A stretch of DNA of 64,000 nt from Paenibacillus sp. DMB20 (lineage in GTDB: Bacteria > Bacillota > Bacilli > Paenibacillales > Paenibacillaceae). Shown here piece after piece: positions 6,495 to 14,256 of this stretch. The stretch lies in contig NZ_LAZU01000003.1 in assembly GCF_000987955.1 (NCBI RefSeq), positions 1 to 64,000 of the forward strand. Direction: 5' to 3'. Under the pieces are notes generated by a model. The model ran no database searches. It saw only the letters and a list, made by a program, of their open reading frames with translations, and had not been told where the DNA came from. Position 1 is the stretch's first letter. Each line of letters opens with the position of its first letter. The position numbers were made by a program, and so were the translations under genes.

Positions 6495-8783
6495 CTAAAA
6501 GTTAGGGACCAATCGAACAAGTTTATCCGGAGTGCCGTTCCCATTTTTGTCGCCATTATTACTGGTGACGAAATAAAGCGAACCGTCCGGCGCTTCGACA
6601 ATGTCGCGAATGCGGCCGTATTTATTCACAAACAAGTAATTAAGATTATTACTGCTGATCGTCGGCTTGCCATCCTTTTCTTCAATGACCATACGAATGA
6701 GCTGTTTGCCTTTTAGGTTGGTAACAAGAAGATTGCCTGCCCATGGCCCTTGGGTTACAAAAGTTATGCCGGAAGGGGCCCACGTTGTGCCGCTCGCATA
6801 AATAAGCGGAGGCGTAATGCCCGGTTGATTCTGATTCCCGCCCTCATATTTAGGCCAACCGTAATTATTACCGGGTTGAATGAAGTTAATCTCGTCCTTA
6901 GAGGACTCGCCATGCTCCGATCCAAAGAGCCGGTTCGTTCCAGGCTGCCATGCTAATCCTTGAGGATTCCGGTGTCCACGGCTATAAATCGGAGACGAGG
7001 CACCAAACGGATTGTCGCCAGGAATGGTACCGTCCAAGTTGAGGCGGAATATTTTCCCTCCGAGGTAAGACAGGGTATCATCTTTGTTTCCGTAGTTGCC
7101 GTTACCGAAATACAGTTTGTTGTCCGGGCCTATTTTCAAACGGCCGCCATTGTGATAGACCGCACCAGGAAGATCAGTCATAAGAACCTTGTCTATGGTA
7201 GCTTTATTGTTGTTCTCTTTAAGACGAACGACCCTGTTGGCTACTTTGTTGTCTGATGTTTTGTAGGAATGGTAGATATACATGTAATGATTGGTGGCAA
7301 AATTAGGATCGAGCGCCAGTCCCAATAAGCCGCCTTCGCTTTTAGGCATATAATAAAAAGGAGAGCCCAGCGTAATGACTGGCGTTGATTTCAATTTCCC
7401 GTTCTCAACGACACGAACCCTGCCGCTGTTGCGTTCCGTAAAGAAGATCCGTCCATCTGGCGCGAAATCGATAGCCCATGGCGTTTCCAAGTTGTCTGCG
7501 ACAACCTCTGGAAGGTATGGATCGGAAGAGGCAGGGTTGGTTTTAACGGACAACGCTTTACTGGCCTCAGATGCATTTCCTGCTAAATCCCTTGCTTTAA
7601 CGGTGAAGTTGTATGTGGTATTTGCCTTAAGTCCTGTCACGTTGAAGGATGTCGCAGGCGTGCTGCCGGCTAATGTGTCGTTTCTATAAATGTCGTACTC
7701 ATAGACGCCTACGTTGTCTGTTGATGACGTCCAGCGCAAACTGACTGATGAAGATGTTTTGCTTGAGCTTTCAAGTCCTGTCGGAGCAGTCGGGGGCTGA
7801 GTATCGGTTTGGTTCGTCGTTTTCACGGTTAGAGGGCTGCTGGCATTGGAAATGTTCCCCGCTGTGTCTCTGGCCTTGACCGTGAAATTATATGTGGTAT
7901 TCGGCGTTAAGCCGGTATAGGTGTAGGTAGTGCCCGTTACATTCGCTTGCGCCAACGCATTGTCTTTGTACACGTCATAATCCTTCACGCCGACATCATC
8001 GAGCGATGCGGTCCAGGATATGCTGGCCGTTGTATCCGTTACGCTGGTTGCTTGCAAGTTTGTCGGTTCGGTTGGCGGGTATACATCTCCGGAGGCATTG
8101 ACTTTCACTTTGTCAAAGGTGGCCGTGCTTAATTTGGATTCATTATGGCTGGTGACAGCCAATCCTACATACAACGAGGCATTCATGTTTAGGGTCAAGT
8201 TGCCCAAATCGCCCCAGTTCAAACCGTTATTGGATACATATCCTCTGATGACGTTGCCTTTGCGTTCCAGCTTGACCCAGGCCGGGCTCGTCGAAGCAAT
8301 TTTCTCGCTTTGCATGGTTCCGCCCGTTTCAGTCCGGTACTGGAACGTGAACCCGTTGGAAGGCGTCAACAGCAAATCGACATGCTTGGAATCAGCCTTG
8401 AGCGTTTCCCTTATCATGATACCTGCCTTTGCGAAATCGTGCGTATTTGTCTGGGAAGAGACAAGGGCAATAATGGAGCCATCCCCCGTCCAGGGCTGAT
8501 ACACATAATTGAGCTGATCCGATTTGCCCCAAATGTCCTTGCCCGCACCGCTTACGGTAAATTGGTCAACAGCCGGGTCGAAAGAAGCGTTGCCCGTTAT
8601 TGCCGGCGAACCGATATTTTGCTGCTTCCACGGACTCGGCAGAGCGGCTGCGGGAGTTTCAACCTCAAGCTCAATCTCAGTCCCGGTCTCGGTTTCAGTC
8701 TCGGCAAAGCCTGATACAGGCAATAAAGTGAGCAGCATAAAGATGCACAAACTTAAAGCCATCATTTTGCTTCGAGTAATCAT
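6495..8783 (-). CDS. Secreted PQQ-dependent sugar dehydrogenase-like protein with two FN3 domains
   Basis: The 762-residue protein starts with a signal peptide (MITRSKMMALSLCIFMLLTL, cleavage likely after GFA near residue 27). A Glu/Thr-rich linker follows, then a beta-sandwich domain (about 50-230), then two fibronectin type III repeats (about 240-425, each with NTTYNFTVKARD and AGN). The C-terminal 330 residues are the soluble glucose/sorbosone dehydrogenase beta-propeller (ETPWAIDFAPDGRIFFTERN, VYHNGGRLKIGPD, YSRGHRNPQGLAW, SEHGESSKDEINFI). The family oxidises sugars with PQQ outside the cell; FN3 and sandwich domains suggest polysaccharide binding. The start at 8783 has AAGGAGTG upstream, unlike the longer alternative at 8855. 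No PQQ synthesis genes are in view. Confidence 0.9.
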   Translation of the reverse strand: MITRSKMMALSLCIFMLLTLLPVSGFAETETETGTEIELEVETPAAALPSPWKQQNIGSPAITGNASFDPAVDQFTVSGAGKDIWGKSDQLNYVYQPWTGDGSIIALVSSQTNTHDFAKAGIMIRETLKADSKHVDLLLTPSNGFTFQYRTETGGTMQSEKIASTSPAWVKLERKGNVIRGYVSNNGLNWGDLGNLTLNMNASLYVGLAVTSHNESKLSTATFDKVKVNASGDVYPPTEPTNLQATSVTDTTASISWTASLDDVGVKDYDVYKDNALAQANVTGTTYTYTGLTPNTTYNFTVKARDTAGNISNASSPLTVKTTNQTDTQPPTAPTGLESSSKTSSSVSLRWTSSTDNVGVYEYDIYRNDTLAGSTPATSFNVTGLKANTTYNFTVKARDLAGNASEASKALSVKTNPASSDPYLPEVVADNLETPWAIDFAPDGRIFFTERNSGRVRVVENGKLKSTPVITLGSPFYYMPKSEGGLLGLALDPNFATNHYMYIYHSYKTSDNKVANRVVRLKENNNKATIDKVLMTDLPGAVYHNGGRLKIGPDNKLYFGNGNYGNKDDTLSYLGGKIFRLNLDGTIPGDNPFGASSPIYSRGHRNPQGLAWQPGTNRLFGSEHGESSKDEINFIQPGNNYGWPKYEGGNQNQPGITPPLIYASGTTWAPSGITFVTQGPWAGNLLVTNLKGKQLIRMVIEEKDGKPTISSNNLNYLFVNKYGRIRDIVEAPDGSLYFVTSNNGDKNGNGTPDKLVRLVPNF

Positions 8784-9029
8784 CGCTACACTCCTTATTT
8801 TTTGGAATGACAATAGGGGAAAGCACTGAAAAACAAAGAAATCCTCCTTCCTCAAAATTTAACCGCTTATACTTTTGATTTTTACTTTACCACATATGTA
8901 TAAAAAAGGAATATAATTCCGAAAAGTAATAAATTTAATTTTACACACAAGCATCCTGGAAGAATTACCGGAGAAACTAGTAAATCCTAAGAGGATAGAA
9001 GGAACTGAGAGTATTTCAATTATGATTTG

Positions 9030-9178
9030 CATAACAAGGCGTTATCGCTTCAGGACTATCGCCCCTCGGTTGACCGATGTATAATCGTGGAAGAAGCTCA
9101 GTCAACAAACACCCCAGCCTCAGATAAGAGCCTATCTAAGGATAGGGTGTTTCGTGAATACCTAAACGTTATGAGAGA
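9030..9178 (+). repeat. Dispersed intergenic repeat, copy H (complete)
   Basis: The left end reads CATAACAAGGCGTTATCGCT and the right end GTGAATACCTAAACGTTATG then AGAGA, close to copy B. An ORF reading through it (9027-9332) is not protein-like and is treated as chance. Apart from copies H and D I see nothing else in 8784-9394. Confidence 0.5.
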
Positions 9179-9327
9179 TCAGCGAAATCATTTTTTGATC
9201 CAATCAGTTCAAGAATGTGCGTCTAATAGTCAGCATAGTATATCTATATTTCGATTTGCCTCTAAATTGATTAGTCATGACTTGAAAAGATTAAAAACTG
9301 TGGATCGACGTCCTGTCAAATCTATCC

Positions 9328-9385
9328 GATAACAAATCATTCCCGCGTCAGGCCGACAAGTCGACCCTCGGTCCCGGGAGTAGTG
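9328..9385 (+). repeat. Dispersed intergenic repeat, copy D (left half)
   Basis: CCGATAACAAATCATTCCCG then CGTCAGGCC matches copy G (CCGATAACAAGACATCACGC). It ends in CCCTCGGTCCCGGGAG just before the ribosome binding site of the MurG-like gene, so this cassette boundary sits immediately upstream of a gene. Confidence 0.45.
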
Positions 9386-9394
9386 AGGTTTTTT

Positions 9395-10462
9395 ATGACA
9401 AAGCGTATTTTATTCACTGGTGGAGGCTCTGCTGGTCATGTTACGGTTAATATTGCTTTAATGCCCATTTTTTTTGATATGGGCTGGGACGTCAAATATA
9501 TGGGTTCCGCGCACGGGATTGAAGCGGAGTTATTGAAGAAGTTTGATGATGTTGAGTACATTCCCATATCTACGGGGAAACTGAGAAGATATTTTGACTT
9601 GGAAAACATTAAAGACCCTTTCCGTATTATAAAAGGCGTTTTTCAAGCTTTTAAACATATAAAATCAATGAAACCGGACGTAGTTTTTTCCAAAGGCGGT
9701 TTCGTTTCGGTTCCAGTAGTTTTAGGGGCGTGGCTAAACCGGGTCCCCGTTATTATTCATGAATCCGATATCACTCCTGGTTTAGCCAATAAGATAGCCA
9801 TTCCTTTTTGTTCGAAAATATGCGTGACTTTTCCGGAAGCCAAAGAACATATGAAAGGGAGCAAAGCTGTTTATGTTGGCGCAATTGTGCGAGAAGAACT
9901 TTTGCATGGAAGAAGTGCCCACGGCTTGACTCTATGTAATTTTACAAGAAGTAAGCCAATCATCGTATGTATGGGCGGGAGTTTGGGTTCGCAACGGATA
10001 AACGAAATTCTCCGAAGAAATTTACATCTATTGATTAATAAATATCAGGTAGTTCATATTTGTGGAAGAGGACAAATGAATAGTTCCTATAATCATCGAG
10101 AATACAAGCAGTTTGAATATGTCGATAACGATTTGGCCGATATTTTAGCCATGGCTGATATTGTAATCTCACGAGCGGGATCTAACTCCATATTTGAGTT
10201 TTTTGCTTTGAAAAAACCGATGTTATTAATCCCTCTCTCTCAGAATGCAAGTAGGGGGGATCAGATATTGAATGCAGCATCGTTTCGCTCATCAGGTTTT
10301 TGTGAGGTTCTTCTTGAGGAAGATATGAATGATGAATCATTTGTTGAGGCAGTAAATAGTCTGTTTGAAAAGAGAATCGCAATGATTGAAAACATGAAAA
10401 AGAGTGATCATAAAAATGCTCTGCAAAAAGTGGCTGCCGTAATCCAGAATTTATCCAAGTGA
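9395..10462 (+). CDS. MurG-type UDP-GlcNAc:lipid I glycosyltransferase (paralogue)
   Basis: MurG adds N-acetylglucosamine from UDP-GlcNAc to lipid I, forming lipid II on the inner membrane face during peptidoglycan synthesis. The 355-residue product begins MTKRILFTGGGSAGHVTVNI; the GGGSAGHVT loop replaces the GGTGGH of canonical MurG and is typical of the second MurG form in Bacillus. FSKGGFVSVPVVLGAWLNRV, HESDITPGLANKIA, MGGSLGSQRIN and the UDP-binding VISRAGSNSIFEF with QNASRGDQILNA are all present, so it appears intact. The start at 9395 has GAGG 7 bases upstream. It is alone, outside any division/cell-wall cluster and bounded by repeats D and E, so it is likely an acquired second copy rather than the essential gene. 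Confidence 0.88.
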   Translation: MTKRILFTGGGSAGHVTVNIALMPIFFDMGWDVKYMGSAHGIEAELLKKFDDVEYIPISTGKLRRYFDLENIKDPFRIIKGVFQAFKHIKSMKPDVVFSKGGFVSVPVVLGAWLNRVPVIIHESDITPGLANKIAIPFCSKICVTFPEAKEHMKGSKAVYVGAIVREELLHGRSAHGLTLCNFTRSKPIIVCMGGSLGSQRINEILRRNLHLLINKYQVVHICGRGQMNSSYNHREYKQFEYVDNDLADILAMADIVISRAGSNSIFEFFALKKPMLLIPLSQNASRGDQILNAASFRSSGFCEVLLEEDMNDESFVEAVNSLFEKRIAMIENMKKSDHKNALQKVAAVIQNLSK

Positions 10463-10483
10463 TTCATTGGGGACAATGACTCA

Positions 10484-10510
10484 AGCTAATACCGCATTTA
10501 CGCTGCGATT
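10484..10510 (+). repeat. Dispersed intergenic repeat, copy E (left half)
   Basis: CTAATACCGCATTTACGCTG then CGATT matches copy A (AATACCAACAAAACATTTAC then GCTGCGG). It lies 20 bases after the MurG-like gene. No right end is seen. Confidence 0.4.
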
Positions 10511-10616
10511 GTTCAGAGAAAGCAAAGACATCGTTTGAAAATTAAAGTTTACCTATAATTGCTTTCCTACCATGCAGTTAAATGATATCAGAGGATTTCA
10601 TTAGAGGGGGAAGTTG

Positions 10617-11153
10617 ATGAACAAGAGGATTTTCGGGATCATTTTTATCGCGGTAACACTGGTTGCTGCTTCCTTTTATTATATTAACCATTCAAAAGAG
10701 GTATATGGAAATGATAAAGACTCTATAGTAAAGGTAATCAAATCTATTAAAGGGTATAAAGATCAAAAAATTAAAATTCTTGGGGTTAAAGATTTCAATG
10801 AAGTAAGAATCGTGGGCTTTTTGGGTGACAATAGTCCGGCCTATATTGAATTTCATAAAAATCAAAAAGGCAACTATATATGGAGGCATATTGAAGCTGG
10901 TAACAAAGATTCTTTTCGTTTATTTTTACCTTTAATAAAAGGAAAGAAATTTATGTTTATGGCTAATAACCATAATAAAATCGCTAAAATACAAGTAAAT
11001 GTAAACGGGGAAACAATAGAACAAAAATTCACCCCATTTACGGAAACTGTCACCTGGGTTGATTTACCTCAATCCGATACAGGTGATTACGAATTTCTAG
11101 ATTATAAGTATTACGATAAAGATGAAAATCTAATTCAACATAAAGATAATTAG
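10617..11153 (+). CDS. Uncharacterised exported or membrane-anchored protein, 178 aa
   Basis: The product begins MNKRIFGIIFIAVTLVAASF, an N-terminal hydrophobic segment (about residues 5-25) with a basic start. There is no cysteine lipobox, so it is either secreted or anchored by this helix. The rest is lysine-rich and strand-forming (VKDFNEVRIVGFLGDNSPAY), possibly a beta-sandwich. I do not recognise the family. AGAGGGGG lies at the right distance before ATG 10617; the TTG at 10614 is less likely. It is AT-rich and lies between repeats E and F with three further unknown or small genes on the same strand. Confidence 0.65.
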   Translation: MNKRIFGIIFIAVTLVAASFYYINHSKEVYGNDKDSIVKVIKSIKGYKDQKIKILGVKDFNEVRIVGFLGDNSPAYIEFHKNQKGNYIWRHIEAGNKDSFRLFLPLIKGKKFMFMANNHNKIAKIQVNVNGETIEQKFTPFTETVTWVDLPQSDTGDYEFLDYKYYDKDENLIQHKDN

Positions 11154-11187
11154 TATTAATAATCTTCTTATAATTTGGAGAAATCAT

Positions 11188-11655
11188 ATGAAACTTATGC
11201 CTGAATATGCACAAATATTAATAGTCGGCGTCGTCTTTAATGGAACTTGGAGTTGGTATATCACTGAACGGGAATATTGGTTTTTAAATATTGAAATGGA
11301 AGATAGGTTCGGCATTGAAGTGTTGAATGAAACGACTGCAGAAACATTTTTAGATCAAATCGTTGATTATAAAGTATCGACAAGCGAGTTGACAGAAATG
11401 CTTGTAGATCTCAATAGTGCGTTCCAAAGTTTCGATGATGTATTAGAATATATGCCTACGATTTACGTGAATTTTGATGATCGAATATTTTACTCTCTCT
11501 TTCCAGAACCTATGTCGTTTGAGGATTATGTTCCTAAAGGGTGGGTGGGGGAATACAAAGATTTTTATAACATAGTGCCTGATCAAGAACAATACTGGAT
11601 CGTTGATGGAGATCATTTATTTGACTGCTTATGGAAAAGATTTAAGGGGGTATAG
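11188..11655 (+). CDS. Uncharacterised cytoplasmic protein, 155 aa
   Basis: The product begins MKLMPEYAQILIVGVVFNGT and is acidic, with many aromatic residues (WSWYITEREYWFLNIEMEDR) and no signal peptide or membrane segment. It ends in a conserved-looking DQEQYWIVDGDHLFDCLWKR. I cannot assign a family. The composition and size are like many contact-dependent or polymorphic-toxin immunity proteins, but this is only an impression. GGAG lies upstream of the ATG. It follows the preceding gene by 34 bases in the same direction. Confidence 0.6.
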   Translation: MKLMPEYAQILIVGVVFNGTWSWYITEREYWFLNIEMEDRFGIEVLNETTAETFLDQIVDYKVSTSELTEMLVDLNSAFQSFDDVLEYMPTIYVNFDDRIFYSLFPEPMSFEDYVPKGWVGEYKDFYNIVPDQEQYWIVDGDHLFDCLWKRFKGV

Positions 11656-11709
11656 AAATTACGTTATCTGAAAGACCGGGTGTATTATTCAACAAAAGGG
11701 GTTCAATAT

Positions 11710-12300
11710 ATGACATGTATTGGATTAGTAAGACATGGGATTACCATGTGGAACACGGAAAGACGTGCTCAAGGGCAGACGGATATACCTTTGAATGAAA
11801 CGGGGAGATGGCAAGCACGGGCTTTGGCAAAGCGGTTGACAAATGAAGAATGGGATTACATATATTCAAGTGACCTTTCACGGGCTGTGGAGACGGCAGA
11901 AATTATCGCGGGAATCATTGGGAAACCGGTTCAAACAGATATTAGATTAAGGGAAATGTATAAGGGCGAGACGGAAGGTACTACTTTAGAAGAGAGAATT
12001 AACAAATGGGGTACGGGTTGGGAAGAATTATCATTGGGAATAGAAACAGATCAATCCATCGTCCAAAGAGGGCTTTCCTTCATTGAGGAAATTACTGAAC
12101 GTTTAAAGGGAAGAAAAATATTAATCGTAAGTCATGGAGCTTTAATCGAATTCATACTAAAAAGTTTGATCGCTGATATTCATATAGATGGTCCAATTGG
12201 CAATACTTCTATCACAATCATAAATCATAATGATTCGGGCTGGAATTGCGGTTTGTTTAATTGCGTAGAGCATCTTGAGGGGCTAAATAAGATAGACTGA
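11710..12300 (+). CDS. Histidine phosphatase family protein (phosphoglycerate-mutase-like)
   Basis: The 196-residue product begins MTCIGLVRHGITMWNTERRA. LVRHG supplies the phosphorylated histidine, SSDLSRAVETAEII the second conserved block, LREMYKGETEG the acidic catalytic residue, and LIVSHGAL the second histidine. All catalytic elements of the dPGM/RHG superfamily are present, and length is typical of bacterial broad-specificity phosphatases such as PhoE or CobC; the substrate is unknown. ATG at 11710 is chosen because AAAGGGG lies upstream and the RHG motif then sits at the usual position; an earlier in-frame codon at 11680 lacks support. It is 55 bases after the preceding gene, within the AT-rich tract. 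Confidence 0.88.
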   Translation: MTCIGLVRHGITMWNTERRAQGQTDIPLNETGRWQARALAKRLTNEEWDYIYSSDLSRAVETAEIIAGIIGKPVQTDIRLREMYKGETEGTTLEERINKWGTGWEELSLGIETDQSIVQRGLSFIEEITERLKGRKILIVSHGALIEFILKSLIADIHIDGPIGNTSITIINHNDSGWNCGLFNCVEHLEGLNKID

Positions 12301-12306
12301 TTCTGC

Positions 12307-12355
12307 TTATAACAGGGTGCTTATGAATCGATGCGTTCGATCTTTTATCGGAAAT
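12307..12355 (+). repeat. Dispersed intergenic repeat, copy F (short)
   Basis: TATAACAGGGTGCTTATG is the left end and TTTTATCGGAAAT the right end, matching the right end of copy A (GTTATCGGAAAT). The copy is only about 50 bases long, with a short GAATCGATGCGTTCGAT centre. It separates the phosphatase gene from the next ORF. Confidence 0.4.
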
Positions 12356-12388
12356 CGTCCTGAGCATAAAAAATGAAAGGAAAAGAGA

Positions 12389-12772
12389 ATGAAAATAACC
12401 CTTGTGAATGAGAGACTTATTTACCTTTACTTCTTTTCAAGAGAGCAATGCATCCAATTAAATAATGGTGGAGAGACTGATTTGTCCTGCAGGTTATTAT
12501 TTGATTCAGAGGACGAGTGGTTAGGTATAAAGCTGGCTACTAATAACATTATTGAAGATCATTTAGAGCCAAATAACTCTGTAACAATCAGTCAATCCAA
12601 AGGTACTTGGACTATACTGTTCCGAAGTGATAAAGCGATAGCAAGAGAAGAAATCCAAGACTGTATAACCGATCTATATGACAATAAATATACAGGAATT
12701 GAGTTAGTAGTCCCTAAAGGTACGATACCCAAATACAATTATATAAATAAATTAATATACAAATCTAAATAG
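12389..12772 (+). CDS. Uncharacterised protein, 127 aa
   Basis: The product begins MKITLVNERLIYLYFFSREQ. It is a small alpha/beta protein with alternating polar and hydrophobic strands (GTWTILFRSDKAIAREEIQD) and no signal peptide or membrane helix. I do not recognise a family. AAAGGA lies about 9 bases upstream of ATG. It is bounded by repeat F upstream and repeat G downstream, again a single-gene cassette-like layout with AT-rich composition. Confidence 0.6.
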   Translation: MKITLVNERLIYLYFFSREQCIQLNNGGETDLSCRLLFDSEDEWLGIKLATNNIIEDHLEPNNSVTISQSKGTWTILFRSDKAIAREEIQDCITDLYDNKYTGIELVVPKGTIPKYNYINKLIYKSK

Positions 12773-12793
12773 CACATTAATGAAGTTCGAATA

Positions 12794-12842
12794 GAGGATA
12801 ACATCCGATAACAAGACATCACGCTGCAGGCTAACGTTGGGG
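12794..12842 (+). repeat. Dispersed intergenic repeat, copy G
   Basis: GGATAACATCCGATAACAAG then ACATCACGCTGCAGG is the best-preserved left end, with the GATAACA motif doubled. It is followed by GCTAACGTTGGGG, which may be the worn right end. Confidence 0.5.
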
Positions 12843-12938
12843 CCCGAAGAGGACTTTGAAGTATTTATATTGCCTGAACGTAATTACGCCAAGATAAAAG
12901 GTATATGGCAAACGGAAACAAATAGAGAAAGAAAATAA
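12840..12938 (+). pseudogene. Short open frame without a start, possible gene fragment
   Basis: Directly after repeat G an open frame reads GPEEDFEVFILPERNYAKIK and GIWQTETNRERK before a stop. It has protein-like composition but no start codon or ribosome binding site, so it looks like the C-terminal scrap of a gene cut at the repeat. I do not recognise it. Confidence 0.25.
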
Positions 12939-12962
12939 TTTGAATTGGATAAGCAGAGATAC

Positions 12963-13015
12963 AACCTCCCATTAGAAGCAAACCTAGATTTAATAGGTCT
13001 AACGGGAGGTTTGCT
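12963..13015. other. Two mutually exclusive hairpins in 12939-13231
   Basis: AACCTCCCATTAGA (12963-12976) pairs with TCTAACGGGAGGTT (12998-13011), one mismatch. AGCAAACC (12977-12984) pairs exactly with GGTTTGCT (13008-13015), sharing part of the same right arm, so only one can form. There is no strong T tract. The rest of the stretch to 13231 shows no gene. Confidence 0.45.
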
Positions 13016-13231
13016 TATCTTCAACGAACCATAGCTTAATTAAGAAGGGATTTATAGTTGAATGAAGAAAATAAAAACAATGAAGCAGACACCCGAAACG
13101 GCATGCTAACAAGCTGGTAGTTAAGGGGTCTATTTTACTGTGGGGGATGGATTGATAATATAAGTAAACTTTGTGTTTATATTCGTGAATAGTTGAGTTT
13201 TTCATAAGTTGATAGACAGGAGGTCTTTAAA

Positions 13232-14209
13232 ATGGTTCATGAAGCAGTTATTGGAATCGACGGCGGTGGTTCGAAAACGCGAGTCATGGTCAGCGATTTG
13301 GCAGGACATATTTTGTCCTATGCGGAAGGCGGGCCATCGTCGATCCATAAAGACGGGAACGCCCACGAAAATGTTCAAAAAACCATTCAAGCGGCGCTTT
13401 CCACAGCCGACTGCGGCGCTGGTCAAGTCAAAGGAATATATGCAGGGATCGCGGGTTATGAGTCCGAGCAAGACTTAAAGTGGGTACAACGTTTAACCGA
13501 GGTAGAGGGGTTACATTGTCCGAAATGGTATGTGAACGATTCCGTCGTTGCGCATGCGGGAGCTTTTTTGGGGAAGCCCAGTATCGTAGTCGTATCAGGT
13601 ACGGGTTCGATCATTTTTGCGGTCACGGAACAAGGGGATCAACTTAAAAATATTGACTTCCATCATTATGCTTCGAGTGCTGCAAGATTTCTTTCGTATG
13701 ACGCCATTTTCGAACTGCTGGCCGGGAATATTCAACGATCGGATGAGGCGATGATATGTAAGATTTTATCCTATTGGAATGTTGAAAACGTTGATCGGCT
13801 GCGAACCCTAGCGGCTCGAGGATTTATTGAGGATGGAAAGGAACGGGATAAAAAATTTGGGGAAATGGCCTCAATCGTCACCAATGGCGCACAGGAAGGA
13901 AGCCGATTGGGTCAGATCGTATGCGATAAAGCCATTGACCAAATTATGGTAGGCGTAGAGATTTTAGGGGCGTTCTTCCAATCCGACCTCATCTCAGTTA
14001 CGGGTATAGGAAGCGTCATCAAAAGCCCTTATATGAAATCCAAGTTTATTGAACGTTTACAAACCGGCAAAAACAAACGATATTGTTTTAAAAATCCCGA
14101 GCTATCGGCGGTCTCCGGTGCTGTATTGATGGCACTGCGAAGTTTAGATATTCCGGTTGATTTGAAAACGATTGAATCAATTCGGAACCACCCTCATTCG
14201 ACTTGGTGA
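13232..14209 (+). CDS. BadF/BadG/BcrA ATPase-type kinase (N-acetylglucosamine kinase-like)
   Basis: The 325-residue product begins MVHEAVIGIDGGGSKTRVMV. GIDGGGSKT is the phosphate-1 loop of the ASKHA sugar-kinase fold, VSGTGSIIFAV the phosphate-2 loop, and DLISVTGIGSVIKS the adenosine region. These are the hallmarks of the BadF/BadG/NAGK group, whose Bacillus members mostly phosphorylate N-acetylglucosamine or muropeptide sugars in the cytoplasm. The substrate is not provable here. AGGAGG lies just upstream of ATG. It has no sugar transporter or hydrolase neighbours; the next gene, a Crp/Fnr regulator, starts 47 bases after its stop and could share a transcript. Confidence 0.88.
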   Translation: MVHEAVIGIDGGGSKTRVMVSDLAGHILSYAEGGPSSIHKDGNAHENVQKTIQAALSTADCGAGQVKGIYAGIAGYESEQDLKWVQRLTEVEGLHCPKWYVNDSVVAHAGAFLGKPSIVVVSGTGSIIFAVTEQGDQLKNIDFHHYASSAARFLSYDAIFELLAGNIQRSDEAMICKILSYWNVENVDRLRTLAARGFIEDGKERDKKFGEMASIVTNGAQEGSRLGQIVCDKAIDQIMVGVEILGAFFQSDLISVTGIGSVIKSPYMKSKFIERLQTGKNKRYCFKNPELSAVSGAVLMALRSLDIPVDLKTIESIRNHPHSTW

Positions 14210-14256
14210 AAAAGATCCCATAGTAAATGTGTATTATCTACAGCCGGGGAGGAAGA

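Noticed and set aside
8640..8710. CTCGGT/CTCAGT-type short repeats
   Set aside because: They encode the ETETETGTEIELEVE linker of the sugar dehydrogenase, an ordinary low-complexity linker, not a CRISPR or regulatory repeat.
9027..9332. A 101-codon plus-strand frame between the sugar dehydrogenase and the MurG-like gene
   Set aside because: It runs straight through repeat copy H, has no ribosome binding site and its composition is not protein-like.
385..12842. A true integron
   Set aside because: No integrase gene is visible, the repeat cores do not follow the GTTRRRY rule, and large ordinary genes lie within the span. Only the cassette-like layout is claimed.
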